Shown here piece by piece: positions 16,536 to 25,568 of a stretch of DNA of 36,565 nucleotides. The stretch spans positions 1-36,565 of the forward strand of contig SIBK01000047.1 in assembly GCA_009695205.1 (NCBI GenBank), written 5' to 3'. Source of the DNA: Pedosphaera sp. Lineage in GTDB: Bacteria > Verrucomicrobiota > Verrucomicrobiia > Limisphaerales > UBA9464. A program made the position numbers and the translations under genes. The first letter of the stretch is position 1; each line of letters opens with the position of its first letter. The notes beneath the pieces are model-generated. The model was not told where the DNA came from and did no database searches. It was given only the letters and a program-made list of their open reading frames with translations.

Positions 16536-17807
16536 TCAAAATTCGTAAGAGTACGCTGCCTGGAGAAATCCAAAGGTCCTATCTCTGTACAAATTTTCGA
16601 AGGCCTGAGTTGTAAACGTCACCGGGCGGTAGTCCGTCTGATAGGGGCCTCCAAAGATTCGGGCCGAGTGGTGTTCGTGCACCCAGCGGAGACCGATGCC
16701 GACCTGCCAGGATCGCAATCCCGGCGCGGCCGACGAGGCAAACGGGGACGAAACATCGATTTCTCCGGTATCGTGGTAGAACCGCCCGCCGACACTAACA
16801 TACCACTCGGCGGCGACCTGGCGCTCAATGGTGGCTCGGGTCCACCAAGCCTCCAACCGGCGGTCCGGGACCTTCTCCGCAAGCGCGGGGTCGGGCTCAG
16901 GATTGACAACGACGTCGCTCTGCAATTCCTCGGAGGCGTACCCCACCTCTCCACGTGCCACCCAGCCTTCGGCAACCGCCCAGTTCAGCCAGCCTACTGC
17001 TCCATACCGGACATTTCGCAATGTTCGGTCCGCAAACCGCAGCTCAACTTGAGATCGCAGCCGGGGTCCCAATACGTTTTCAAAACGCACCGCACCGCCG
17101 AGGGTATTGAAATTCTTCCGGAATGCCTGCGCGCCGATCCGGCCTTGTTCCGGGTCGATGACATCGTCGTAGCTCGGCGCAATCACATCGCCCGAAAAGG
17201 ATCCATCGATCTCCACGAAACCCGCAGACAGCAAATACTCCCAGCGGAGTCCGGTCGAGGCGTTGGCCCCGCGAGGATCGGGTTCCGAGTACCCGGGCAG
17301 TCCTTGAAAATTTTGGTGGTAGTATTCTGCAATCCAGACTTCGCGATAGGATGAGAACCCGGAATAAGCACCGGCCGACCCCACCCAGTTTAGGCGTTGG
17401 TTTAGCCGGCATCGGAATTGCGCCCCCGCCGAGAAGCGCGTTTCGTTGCGGTCCAATTCATCGGCGAGCTCGGCCTCGAACTCGGCCGGACGGTAGTGGA
17501 TGCCAAGGGTTGCCCCTGACAGCGTTCCTTTCCAGGACCAGGCTGCGCGCTCCCCGGAGTATGCAGCAGTGGTCTGCGTAAGGAGAATGTCACTTGCAAT
17601 CAACGACTCAAAATCAACCTCACCGGCGCCGGTCTTGGAGGATGCAGCGAGGGTGGAACCTATCATCCATCCGGTCGCCATCACCCCCAGGCTCCAGCCT
17701 CGCAGGGAACCCAGCCGGCATCGTCGGACGCGCCCGGCCATCCGGTGCCGCACGATTTCTTCAGGATTCCTCATGGCCCAATTACCGGCAACTGGTACAT
17801 CCGCCAT
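16536..17807 (-). CDS. Outer-membrane beta-barrel-like protein
   Basis: About 423 residues. I chose the ATG at 17807 because GGAGG stands 5-8 bases ahead of it; the frame is open to 17867. An N-terminal arginine-rich stretch leads into a hydrophobic signal (LGVMATGWMIGSTLAAS). The mature part alternates polar and hydrophobic/aromatic residues in strands with turns, e.g. GIHYRPAEFEAELADELDRN, RWEYLLSAGFVEIDGSFSGD, QVGIGLRWVHEHHSARIFGG, and ends in Phe (AAYSYEF), as outer-membrane barrels do. I do not recognise a porin family; by neighbourhood (DUF4266 lipoprotein upstream, thioredoxin downstream) it takes the position DUF3570 barrels occupy in similar clusters, as I recall. It overlaps the DUF4266 gene by 26 bases, so the two are likely translationally coupled. 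Confidence 0.75.
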   Translation of the reverse strand: MADVPVAGNWAMRNPEEIVRHRMAGRVRRCRLGSLRGWSLGVMATGWMIGSTLAASSKTGAGEVDFESLIASDILLTQTTAAYSGERAAWSWKGTLSGATLGIHYRPAEFEAELADELDRNETRFSAGAQFRCRLNQRLNWVGSAGAYSGFSSYREVWIAEYYHQNFQGLPGYSEPDPRGANASTGLRWEYLLSAGFVEIDGSFSGDVIAPSYDDVIDPEQGRIGAQAFRKNFNTLGGAVRFENVLGPRLRSQVELRFADRTLRNVRYGAVGWLNWAVAEGWVARGEVGYASEELQSDVVVNPEPDPALAEKVPDRRLEAWWTRATIERQVAAEWYVSVGGRFYHDTGEIDVSSPFASSAAPGLRSWQVGIGLRWVHEHHSARIFGGPYQTDYRPVTFTTQAFENLYRDRTFGFLQAAYSYEF

Positions 17808-18024
17808 TTTGTCCTCCGACAGCCGAACCTCGGGCGGACTCGATTCCGGTGAATAAACGGCCGTCATAACTCCACACCGACGACTCGGAAAACGTCATAT
17901 TGGGCTGACTGACCCGTCGCATCTGACCGATTGGCGGCGCGGAACAGCCCGTTGCCGCCAGCATCGCCGCGATGACCGCGCCTGCGGCCGCCATTTGCCA
18001 ATGATTCCGTCGCGATTTAGTCAC
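17782..18024 (-). CDS. DUF4266-type small lipoprotein
   Basis: 80 residues starting at GTG 18024. The sequence has a basic start, a hydrophobic core and the lipobox LAATGC, so it is probably lipid-anchored. After it, MRRVSQPNMTFSESSVWSYD and a C-terminal Gly-rich tail ending GGCTSCR (CxxC) match the DUF4266 pattern as I remember it: short, a conserved M-x-F segment, and Gly/Cys-rich end. The C-terminal CxxC could be a redox or metal site served by the thioredoxin two genes downstream (inference). It is the first gene of the unit; its 3' end overlaps the barrel start and includes that gene's Shine-Dalgarno. It is divergent from panB, with a 52-base shared promoter region. Confidence 0.75.
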   Translation of the reverse strand: MTKSRRNHWQMAAAGAVIAAMLAATGCSAPPIGQMRRVSQPNMTFSESSVWSYDGRLFTGIESARGSAVGGQNGGCTSCR

Positions 18025-18076
18025 ACGTGGCAGTTAGAGTAGGTGAGGGCTTAAACTATTCCCAGCCGGATAAAGA

Positions 18077-18931
18077 TTGAACGAAGCCTCGCTCGTGGAC
18101 AACTTCCGGATCCCACCCCACCTTGAGCGGGTGACTGGTCCAAAGATTACCCCCGAAATCATCCGCGGCTGGAAGGGCGTCCGACGTTTTGGGGCGCTCA
18201 CGGCGTACGATTATCCAATGGCTCGCTGGTTGAATGAAGCCGGAGTGCCCCTCCTTCTCGTGGGTGATTCGGTCGGCATGGTCGTATTGGGGTATCCCGA
18301 CACAACGCACGTGACGATGGAGGACATGGAACATCACCTCGCAGCAGCCGCGCGCGCGAGCCCCAACGGGTGCCTTGGGGGCGATCTGCCGTACCGATCC
18401 TATGAAAACGCGACGATGGCGGTGGCCAATGCCCGCCGTCTCATGGTGGCCGGGGCCGAATTTGTGAAAGCGGAAGGCGGCCGGGAGATTGAGGCGCAGG
18501 TTCGAGCGATCCTCGCTGCTGGAATACCCTTTTGCGGCCACCTTGGCATGCTCCCCCAGCATATTCTCGAAGAGGGAACCTATCGGATCAAGGGCCGCAC
18601 GGAGGCTGAGCACGAACGCCTGATCTCCGATGCTCGGTTCCTGGCGGATGCGGGCGCCTTCGCGGTCGTGTTGGAACTTGTCACACCGCCCGTCGCCTGC
18701 GAGATCACACGCGGGATTTCCGTTCCCACAATCGGCATTGGTTCAGGGACAGATTGCGATGGGCAGATCCTGGTAACCTCGGATCTCATCGGAGGTTTCC
18801 CCTGGTTCACACCCCGCTTTGTGCAACCACGGGTCCAGACGGTGGCCGCGGCGCGTCACGTGGTCGAAGAGTGGCTGGCTGAATTAGCGGTCCGACAGCC
18901 ATTGCCTGCCGCTCGGAACGGCCGCGGCTAG
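18077..18931 (+). CDS. panB: 3-Methyl-2-oxobutanoate hydroxymethyltransferase (pantothenate synthesis)
   Basis: 284 residues. PanB transfers a hydroxymethyl group from methylene-tetrahydrofolate to alpha-ketoisovalerate to form ketopantoate, the first committed step of pantothenate and CoA synthesis, in the cytoplasm. Signatures are LTAYDYPMARWLNEAGVPLL, the metal ligand region LLVGDSVGMV, the second acidic site GDLPYRSY, the catalytic Glu in KAEGG, GHLGMLPQ and IGIGSGTDCDGQILV. Length fits (about 260-285). The start is TTG 18077 or GTG 18095; no strong Shine-Dalgarno supports either. It is divergent from the DUF4266 gene, and its stop overlaps the convergent AsmA-like stop by 4 bases. No panC or panD is beside it. 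Confidence 0.95.
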   Translation: MNEASLVDNFRIPPHLERVTGPKITPEIIRGWKGVRRFGALTAYDYPMARWLNEAGVPLLLVGDSVGMVVLGYPDTTHVTMEDMEHHLAAAARASPNGCLGGDLPYRSYENATMAVANARRLMVAGAEFVKAEGGREIEAQVRAILAAGIPFCGHLGMLPQHILEEGTYRIKGRTEAEHERLISDARFLADAGAFAVVLELVTPPVACEITRGISVPTIGIGSGTDCDGQILVTSDLIGGFPWFTPRFVQPRVQTVAAARHVVEEWLAELAVRQPLPAARNGRG

Positions 18932-21900
18932 GGAGGTGTTGCTTCGGTGGAGAAGAGATTCTTCAAAGATCGAAACGGATGGAGTGGGACAAGGAGGAGC
19001 CGTGGAATGTAAATTGGTTCCGTCTCAGGTTTGGCAAGCTTTCCCGTGACTCGGTAGCCAAAAAGCTTTGTAAAAGGGGCGATTGCCAGATTCAAAACAG
19101 GCCCAACCAGTGGAGCGTCCTTTAATAAATCCGCCTCCATGTGGGCATCCAGCGTCGTGTCGAGGCGGACGATGCCAGAATAGTGTAAGCGGGCAGCCAA
19201 AGACCGCAGTTCCAAATCATCCGAGCGAAGGATGCTATTGGTAAAGACAAAGTGCCCTTGCCCTTCACTGAACCGGCTCTGGCCAGAACCGGGAGACAAT
19301 CCGTTTAAGAGCGGGGAAAAAACTCCAAACAGGGGAAAATCCCAGAGGAATCCGTCACGCAATTGCATCCACCCGTGCCCTTGCCAGCTGTTCGTTTCCC
19401 AGCTGTTCGCTGAGTCAACGTTTACCACCGCCGTGACGCGTCCCTCCAGGCGATTTGTTTTCGGTAAGAGATCCAGCATGAGCGGCTTCAGGTCCGCGTT
19501 AGTCACCGACAGGGCGAACCCAATCGCCGTCCCCTCCGGCGGACTAACATCGAAATGTAATTCACCCTCCAGCCGCCCTCCGTAGAACTCCGCCTGAAAG
19601 TTCGTGAGTTGGATCAGCGAATCCTTCGTTACCAACGTGGTCCGGATCGCAGGCGAACGGAATTTCCACCATTGAAAATCTTCCGCAGAGATATCCCACC
19701 GGGCATTCGCTCCAATTTTTCCCCTCGTTGGCAGCACTCCGTTCATCACCACTCGGGGCGGTTTTCGAAACACATAGGGCGCGAGCCATTGGGCCACCTT
19801 CGGCCCGATCACGCGCGTCACATGCTCCGGCAGCACTGTGCTCACGGCGTTGGTAATTCCAACTAACTGCCGTTCCAAATCAAACATGCCCCCATCGGCG
19901 CGCACCTCGCCCGGCGCCTGCCGAATAACGACATCCCGAAACCGGACCTGCCGATTCGTATAGGTGATCTCAGCCGAGAGGGAGTCCGCCACTTCCTGAC
20001 GCCAGCTGACATTCGTCACGGCGATTTGCACCCGGAAACTCGTCCGTTCCGGCGACCGCCAGTGCCCCCAGACGTCCCCCTGAACGGTCGGTGGCAACGG
20101 AAGACCCACCTCATCCATCGCCCGGCGGTGGGTCTCCTGCTCCAACAAGGACCTCACAATCCGAAGATCCAGGCTGCTCACGCCGGAGAAATGATAATTC
20201 TGAGACTGATCATCTCCAGTGTAACCAAATTCCAAACGTCCTTCCGGTCGTTCCACCAACACCGACGGCAGGTGCCAGATCCGATTGGCGTAGGTGAATC
20301 GCCCCTGACCGCGATCCGCCGGAAGGCCACGAAAGGTGATGTTCTTCCCTCGGAAATCACCGGACAGTCGGACTGTCGGCTGGACTTCGCCGCGCCAGTC
20401 GGGAGTCCGGTTGGTCCATGCTGGCAGATGGATCCGCCCGTCGGCGTGGATTTCCGGAGCCTGGTTTGTCGCCCACCCGAATTGTCGGAGCCACCGGCTT
20501 GCGTTGGTGGTGAGAAAAGGCAGGACCACCCCGGGATCCGCCCACGAATCCAAGTGGGCCGTCGCCTCCCGGCTGTCCACCCCCAAACGCGCGGAACCCC
20601 CAAGGTGCCCCGCCGTTGTCATCAACTCGAATTCTCTCACACAAACCTCGGGTGCGGACCAGTTGACGGCGATCCTCCCAGACTTCAACTCAATCTCCGA
20701 TATCTGGGCATTGGTTACCGCAAGCTCCGCGGCCAGCGCGTAAGGTGCCATGATCGCCCACGGCCCCCAATCGTTGGTAGACTGTCCGGTCGGCAGGCGT
20801 GGAGCGGCTGACCCGGTCAGGCGGAGTGAATCCACTGCCACCGGCTGCGATGCACCGTGCTGATTGAAAGCACCTGCGGTTTGAAGGGCATCGATGACAA
20901 AGTCCACCCGCTCCCAATTTGTCCAGCTGTGCCACGCCGAAGCCGAAATCTTGGGTGAAGCAGCCGACGCCCACCGCGAGGTCACGTCGGAGGCTGTCGC
21001 AGAAAACTGCGTCCAAGTCGGCTGCCGCTCCCGGACATTCTCCGGCCCGACCGCATTGGTTGCGTACGATTGCCCGGCCGCTTGCAAATTTCCGACACTT
21101 CCCCAACGGGAATCCAGCTCCCGGACTCCGAGGGTCCAGATTATCTGGCGCGGCGGTTGATTGGAGGGAGGCTGTTGCCACGACGCCGACAGCGAGAGAC
21201 CCGTCAACTCACCGCTGACGGCGCGCGCACCCTCCGCTTCAAGGCGAGTCTCAACCCATATCAATCCATTGGTCCCCATTGGGCGATTCAGTCGGACATT
21301 CCAATCCAATTGGTTGAAACTGCCCACCGAACTCTTCGCACCCGAGGCCGTCAACCGCACATCCGCAGAGGATCTTTCCGGTTCGCGAACGTCCACGAGG
21401 AAATCCAGATTGAACTTTGGTGCTCCCGTGAACTCCATCGATTCCAGCCGTGTTGCGATTTGGTGAACCACCCGTTCCCACGCAATCGACGCTGGGGTCT
21501 TCCGTCGTCGCCATTCCGACACATTCGTAACGGTGCCCGACGCAGAGAACTCCGCTCCCAGCACCCGGCCGCTGAGGTGGTCCAGCACCCAGTTGTTTGA
21601 ATCAATCAGTCGCAACGCGGCCTGCAGGTCTTCAATCACGATCTTGACCGGGCCCTCGTTGGTGAACCCGAGGGGGTAGACCAACCGGCCGGCCGATAGG
21701 CGCAGAGATTCAACCTCCGGCCGAAAACGGAGGAGCGAACCATTGTTAAACTTGAGAAGAACCTGGTCCGCGTAAAACTTCTCGGCCACCCGCTGACCGG
21801 CCCGGCCCAGGTTCACCTGTTCAGCCACGATCCCGCGGCCAATGCGGAATCGCATCCGTCCAAATTCTAGTTCGACCCCGCGGTCCCTCAGTTGGGCAAG

Positions 21901-22041
21901 AATCGGAGCCTTTACAAAATCAGGAATCCCCACCTGATTGACGTACAGGAAGGGGCCCCCAGCCAGCATCAGCGCCAGGAGGACAAATACGCCCGACCGC
22001 CAGCACCATCGGAAAATGCGTCGCCCATTCAAGCGGCTCAT
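18928..22041 (-). CDS. AsmA-like giant membrane-anchored protein (YhdP/TamB-type)
   Basis: About 1037 residues from the ATG at 22041; TTG 22080 gives 13 more. A single N-terminal membrane anchor lies at about 11-32 (WCWRSGVFVLLALMLAGGPF). It is followed by a very long beta-rich periplasmic region and an AsmA-like C-terminal domain at about 800-1000: FQAEFYGGRLEGELHFDVS, SFRGQGHFVFTNS-like strands (here FSEGQGHFVFTNS), GIVRLDTTLDAHMEADLLKD and LFGYRVTGKLAKPETEP. AsmA/TamB/YhdP proteins bridge the periplasm and move phospholipids to the outer membrane (established for E. coli members). This supports a diderm cell. It is the last gene of the mnmA-CAP-ClpX-like run, 97 bases behind the ClpX-like stop. 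Confidence 0.85.
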   Translation of the reverse strand: MSRLNGRRIFRWCWRSGVFVLLALMLAGGPFLYVNQVGIPDFVKAPILAQLRDRGVELEFGRMRFRIGRGIVAEQVNLGRAGQRVAEKFYADQVLLKFNNGSLLRFRPEVESLRLSAGRLVYPLGFTNEGPVKIVIEDLQAALRLIDSNNWVLDHLSGRVLGAEFSASGTVTNVSEWRRRKTPASIAWERVVHQIATRLESMEFTGAPKFNLDFLVDVREPERSSADVRLTASGAKSSVGSFNQLDWNVRLNRPMGTNGLIWVETRLEAEGARAVSGELTGLSLSASWQQPPSNQPPRQIIWTLGVRELDSRWGSVGNLQAAGQSYATNAVGPENVRERQPTWTQFSATASDVTSRWASAASPKISASAWHSWTNWERVDFVIDALQTAGAFNQHGASQPVAVDSLRLTGSAAPRLPTGQSTNDWGPWAIMAPYALAAELAVTNAQISEIELKSGRIAVNWSAPEVCVREFELMTTAGHLGGSARLGVDSREATAHLDSWADPGVVLPFLTTNASRWLRQFGWATNQAPEIHADGRIHLPAWTNRTPDWRGEVQPTVRLSGDFRGKNITFRGLPADRGQGRFTYANRIWHLPSVLVERPEGRLEFGYTGDDQSQNYHFSGVSSLDLRIVRSLLEQETHRRAMDEVGLPLPPTVQGDVWGHWRSPERTSFRVQIAVTNVSWRQEVADSLSAEITYTNRQVRFRDVVIRQAPGEVRADGGMFDLERQLVGITNAVSTVLPEHVTRVIGPKVAQWLAPYVFRKPPRVVMNGVLPTRGKIGANARWDISAEDFQWWKFRSPAIRTTLVTKDSLIQLTNFQAEFYGGRLEGELHFDVSPPEGTAIGFALSVTNADLKPLMLDLLPKTNRLEGRVTAVVNVDSANSWETNSWQGHGWMQLRDGFLWDFPLFGVFSPLLNGLSPGSGQSRFSEGQGHFVFTNSILRSDDLELRSLAARLHYSGIVRLDTTLDAHMEADLLKDAPLVGPVLNLAIAPFTKLFGYRVTGKLAKPETEPIYIPRLLLVPLHPFRSLKNLFSTEATPP

Positions 22042-22138
22042 CGGACGGTTCGGCGACCCATTAGATTCATTGCGTGGCAAGCAAACGCTAGAGAATCACA
22101 AAACACAGGCGTCGCAAAATCGGAAGTTGGAGCTGAGG

Positions 22139-23365
22139 TCATTTCTCCAGCAGCTTGCGCAATTCCACGGCCGGGTCGTCCACCAGCTGGCGGGTAACGG
22201 TGAAATCCTTCACCGAGGTGGACGGCAGCTCGAATTTGAAGTCCCGAAACACGCGTTCGCAAGCGGTCATCAACCCACGAGCGCCAATGTTTTCGAAGGT
22301 CGCGATCTGAGCCAGGCGGCGCAATCCGCTGGATTTGAATTTCACCCGGATCCCATAGGCCTCAAACGCTCGTTCGTACTGATGAATCAAACTGCTCTCA
22401 CTTTTCAAAAGTACGTTGAACAAGTCGTCCGTGTTCAATCCATGACAGGCCACTCGCACCGGCAATCGGCCGATGAATTCCGGCTCAAATCCATACGATA
22501 CAAAGTCTGCGGTCCCCGCTTCCGCAAGCAATTGCGCACCCGTGAGAGCGGCTACGGTCGCGGACGTATCGCCCGCCGCCGTCAAACGACGACGCACCAC
22601 CTGCTCCATGCCCGCGAAGGCCCCGCTCACGATGAAAAGGATGTGCCGCGTGTTGATGGTTTCACTCGCGGGAACGCCGCCCCGCATCGCAGCCATCGCT
22701 CCCTGAAGCTGGCCCGTGACGTCATTCGGTGAAATAACCGGGACGTCGGCGTCCTCCATCAGTTTCAACAAGTTTGTCTGCACACCCCGGCCCGAAACAT
22801 CCCGGCCCGCGCCCGCCTCGCGGGTGGCCAGCTTGTCGGCTTCATCCAAATAGATGATTCCATGCTCCGCCAGGCTGATGTCTCCGCCAGCGCGGCGAAT
22901 GAGGTCGCGGACGAGGTCATCCACATCCGCACCGACATAGCCCGTTTCGCTGAATCGGGTCGCATCTGCCTTGACAAACGGCACACCAATCAGGTCGGCG
23001 GCCGAGCGAACGAGATGGGTCTTTCCCACGCCCGTCGGGCCCAGCAGCAGCACATTTTGCTTCTGGTAAAACCGGGCGGGCTTCCCTTCCCGTGTGAGTC
23101 GGACGTGCTGGAAATGGTCACATAACGCCACGCTCAAAACCTTTTTCGCCTCAGCCTGGCCGATAACAAACCGGTCAAGATGACGGGCCACCTCCTGGGG
23201 TCGGAGTGAAAACGAAAACGCATCGGTCTTAGACCCCGGGTCGTCTGCCTCCGAGGCGGCAGCGGGCATCGGAGGAATCGTCGGGGTGATTTTCGGGCCG
23301 CGAGTGACAGGTCCGAGGGCATCCGGGTGTCTGCTCAGGTGTGATTGCATGCGACGTCTGGCCAT
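22139..23365 (-). CDS. ClpX-like AAA+ ATPase lacking the zinc finger and IGF loop
   Basis: 408 residues from the ATG at 23365; the open frame runs to 23596 but overlaps the CAP gene. The AAA+ core is clear: RFVIGQAEAKKVLSVAL (about 65-81), Walker A GPTGVGKT (109-116), pore loop GYVG (142-145), Walker B IIYLDEADK (170-178), PEFIGRLP (295-302) and sensor-2 GARGL (361-365). Canonical ClpX begins with a Cys4 zinc-binding domain; here residues 1-50 are Pro/Ala/Ser-rich with no CxxC. The loop that carries I/L-G-F/L for docking to ClpP (about 260-290 here, RLTAAGDTSATVAALTGAQL) has no such tripeptide. So it is likely a ClpP-independent unfoldase or remodeller. No clpP or tig is adjacent. It follows the CAP gene by 109 bases. 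Confidence 0.85.
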   Translation of the reverse strand: MARRRMQSHLSRHPDALGPVTRGPKITPTIPPMPAAASEADDPGSKTDAFSFSLRPQEVARHLDRFVIGQAEAKKVLSVALCDHFQHVRLTREGKPARFYQKQNVLLLGPTGVGKTHLVRSAADLIGVPFVKADATRFSETGYVGADVDDLVRDLIRRAGGDISLAEHGIIYLDEADKLATREAGAGRDVSGRGVQTNLLKLMEDADVPVISPNDVTGQLQGAMAAMRGGVPASETINTRHILFIVSGAFAGMEQVVRRRLTAAGDTSATVAALTGAQLLAEAGTADFVSYGFEPEFIGRLPVRVACHGLNTDDLFNVLLKSESSLIHQYERAFEAYGIRVKFKSSGLRRLAQIATFENIGARGLMTACERVFRDFKFELPSTSVKDFTVTRQLVDDPAVELRKLLEK

Positions 23366-23474
23366 GAACTGAAGAGGTTGGCACGGAATCGAGCTCGCGC
23401 CAGCCCTGCATAGTGGCGAATCCAGCGCCGGCGCCCACGAGCCGTCTTCGGCTAAGCTGTCCTCCATCGAGCCG

Positions 23475-25565
23475 TCACTCGGCCTGCACTCGGAAAAACT
23501 TCGGTGCCACCGGCCGGGGCAATGTGAATCGAAACGAGCTGCCGGCCACAATCGTTTGAAGGCCGGCGCTGGAATCATCCCCCCACAGGCCGCCAACGGC
23601 CGAGGCTTTCTGGAGGTGAAACGTTCCGGCGGTTCCGGACAATAGGTTGAAAGGCAGCTGCAGCAGATCGGCCGAGAGGATCGGCAGCCCCATCCAGATC
23701 ACCGGCGAGGTCGTGCCCCCGGTGACGGCCGTAACGCGGAGCACTGGCCCCCATTCGAGAGGAAACGCACCAAAAATCAGGCTCCGCGCCTCCAGTTGGT
23801 ACTCGCCTAATTGCGGTGGGATGAACGCAAAAGTCGGAGTGGCGACGATGGAGGAAACGGCATCCACCCCTATCTCGACACCGGTGATCGCGATACTATC
23901 GATATACCAGCCCACTCCGGGATCCGTCTGCGGGAAATATGAGCCGAAATTATCGTAGAAATAACGAAAGCGAATCCGTGTGCTGCGGCTCGCTTGTCCT
24001 GCCAGTGAAACTTCACGCGATAGGAAGTTGATCTCCCCGGCCTCCCCTGTCCCTGCCTGACTGTACACAACAGTCCACGATGCGCCGTCGTCAGCAGAAA
24101 TTTCGACGAGGGCCCGCTGATTGTCCGAGGCCCAACTGAGCCGACTCTTGAAGGTCAATACGGTGCTCGCCCCCGGAATGAAATCTTGGCGGAGCGTGAG
24201 CGATTGGGAAACCGGTGGGCCAGGATGGGCCAGATGGAACGTTTTGCTCCCAGCGGCAACCGGATGATCTGCGATCACGGAGTAGCTGCCGATAGATGCA
24301 TCGACATCGAAATTGGCGGTCCCATTTTCGGCGCCGTCCGAGAGACTGAACGCCTGCCGACGGGAAGAGCGCCATTCGTAGCTCGAGGCACCCGCAACCG
24401 CCGGGAAGGAATACGCATTCCCCTGCCCCACCGCCGGCTTAGACGGGCCGCGAATACTCGGGAGGGGGGTATCGGACCCCGGAACTGCCGGATCGAAAAC
24501 CGTCACGGAATAGGAATAGGTCGAGGCCGGAGCTGACAGCACACTCGCGACGGTGATTTGGAATACCGTGTCCTGAACCGGCCGGGGCCAGGCAACAGGC
24601 ACGTTGTTGTCAAACCCGGCCGGGTACCAGACGAGCGTGTTCTCACCGGATCCCGGTTCGTAGGGCTCCAGGGAGACCGGCACCACAACTCCGTTGCTCC
24701 GCATCGTTACCATCGCACCGGAAAAATCGGCGTCGGGCATACTAAAAGACCACCGGGGAAACACGGTGGTGTACGGAACAAAGCCCTTCGGCGGCCAGGC
24801 GATAAACTCATCCCGGACGGACGGACGCGGACCTCCAAAGTGATCATCGAACACCCACACCGCATTGGCCCGGGAACGATTGCTTTGAGCGGGCACATCC
24901 CCGGTGGCCATGAATTGCGTCTGCGGGTATAAAAGCCAGCGGCGGTGGCCAACCACGGCATTGTTGGCGCCGTAATCCAGCATATAGGCTGTAATCGCGT
25001 CCGGACCGGCGCTGCCGATGGCGATATTGGAATTTTTGGCGCCCAACGCACCGTCTTCCGAGAAACAGGCCCAGTCGGGCGGCGGGAAATGGCTGAGGCT
25101 GTTCTCGGCGCTCAGCATCAGGGCGGTCTCCTGGCACTTCAAGTGGTTGCCATCGTCGGACGTCACACTCGCGGGAATCCCCGCCATGGCACGGAACCAG
25201 TTAATTCGCCGGAGGACGGCCTCCTGATACGAAAGCGAGGTGGAGCCCGCGATGCAATTGGCGACGTCCGCCGTGGATTCCATGGACACACCGTCAGATG
25301 TTCCAAAAATGGCGTGGAAGAAATTGAGCACGGATTCACGGGATGCCGTGTTCACAGAAAATCCTCCGGTGGCTGAGAGCAGCCTTGGGGCGACGATCAC
25401 AGAGTTCGATGCGGCCAACCGATCCGGCGCTCGGGGAGGATCCCCGAGCCGGACGGCGAGAGGCCCCATCTCGATCCTCGGCTCGGTTGCCCGGGCAGCC
25501 GAGACGAGGAGAGCCGAAAAAGTCACTGCGACCGTCAAGAATAGGCGGGAAATAGGCGAGTTCAT
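23475..25565 (-). CDS. Secreted CAP-domain (SCP/PR1-like) protein with beta-rich C-terminal domains
   Basis: 696 residues with a signal peptide (ISRLFLTVAVTFSALLVSAA). A CAP domain lies at about 105-260: SYQEAVLRRINWFRAMAGIP, ETALMLSAENSLSHFPPPDW, YMLDYGANNAVVGHRRWLLY match the helix and cavity motifs of bacterial CAP proteins (His in SLSHFPP and VVGHRRW). The middle and C-terminal parts are beta-sandwich-like, including RIRFRYFYDNFGSYFPQTDP, typical of a MAM/laminin-G-like fold with a receptor-like D-x-G-W-Y-I-D-S-I strand (GWYIDSIAI). CAP proteins are secreted, of mostly unknown function in bacteria. The start codon lies 3 bases after the mnmA stop, so expression is coupled with mnmA, an unusual partner. 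Confidence 0.85.
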   Translation of the reverse strand: MNSPISRLFLTVAVTFSALLVSAARATEPRIEMGPLAVRLGDPPRAPDRLAASNSVIVAPRLLSATGGFSVNTASRESVLNFFHAIFGTSDGVSMESTADVANCIAGSTSLSYQEAVLRRINWFRAMAGIPASVTSDDGNHLKCQETALMLSAENSLSHFPPPDWACFSEDGALGAKNSNIAIGSAGPDAITAYMLDYGANNAVVGHRRWLLYPQTQFMATGDVPAQSNRSRANAVWVFDDHFGGPRPSVRDEFIAWPPKGFVPYTTVFPRWSFSMPDADFSGAMVTMRSNGVVVPVSLEPYEPGSGENTLVWYPAGFDNNVPVAWPRPVQDTVFQITVASVLSAPASTYSYSVTVFDPAVPGSDTPLPSIRGPSKPAVGQGNAYSFPAVAGASSYEWRSSRRQAFSLSDGAENGTANFDVDASIGSYSVIADHPVAAGSKTFHLAHPGPPVSQSLTLRQDFIPGASTVLTFKSRLSWASDNQRALVEISADDGASWTVVYSQAGTGEAGEINFLSREVSLAGQASRSTRIRFRYFYDNFGSYFPQTDPGVGWYIDSIAITGVEIGVDAVSSIVATPTFAFIPPQLGEYQLEARSLIFGAFPLEWGPVLRVTAVTGGTTSPVIWMGLPILSADLLQLPFNLLSGTAGTFHLQKASAVGGLWGDDSSAGLQTIVAGSSFRFTLPRPVAPKFFRVQAE

Positions 25566-25568
25566 TGA

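Noticed and set aside
23366-23596. N-terminal extension of the ClpX-like frame
   Set aside because: It overlaps the 3' end of the CAP gene and codes no zinc-finger or other known ClpX text.
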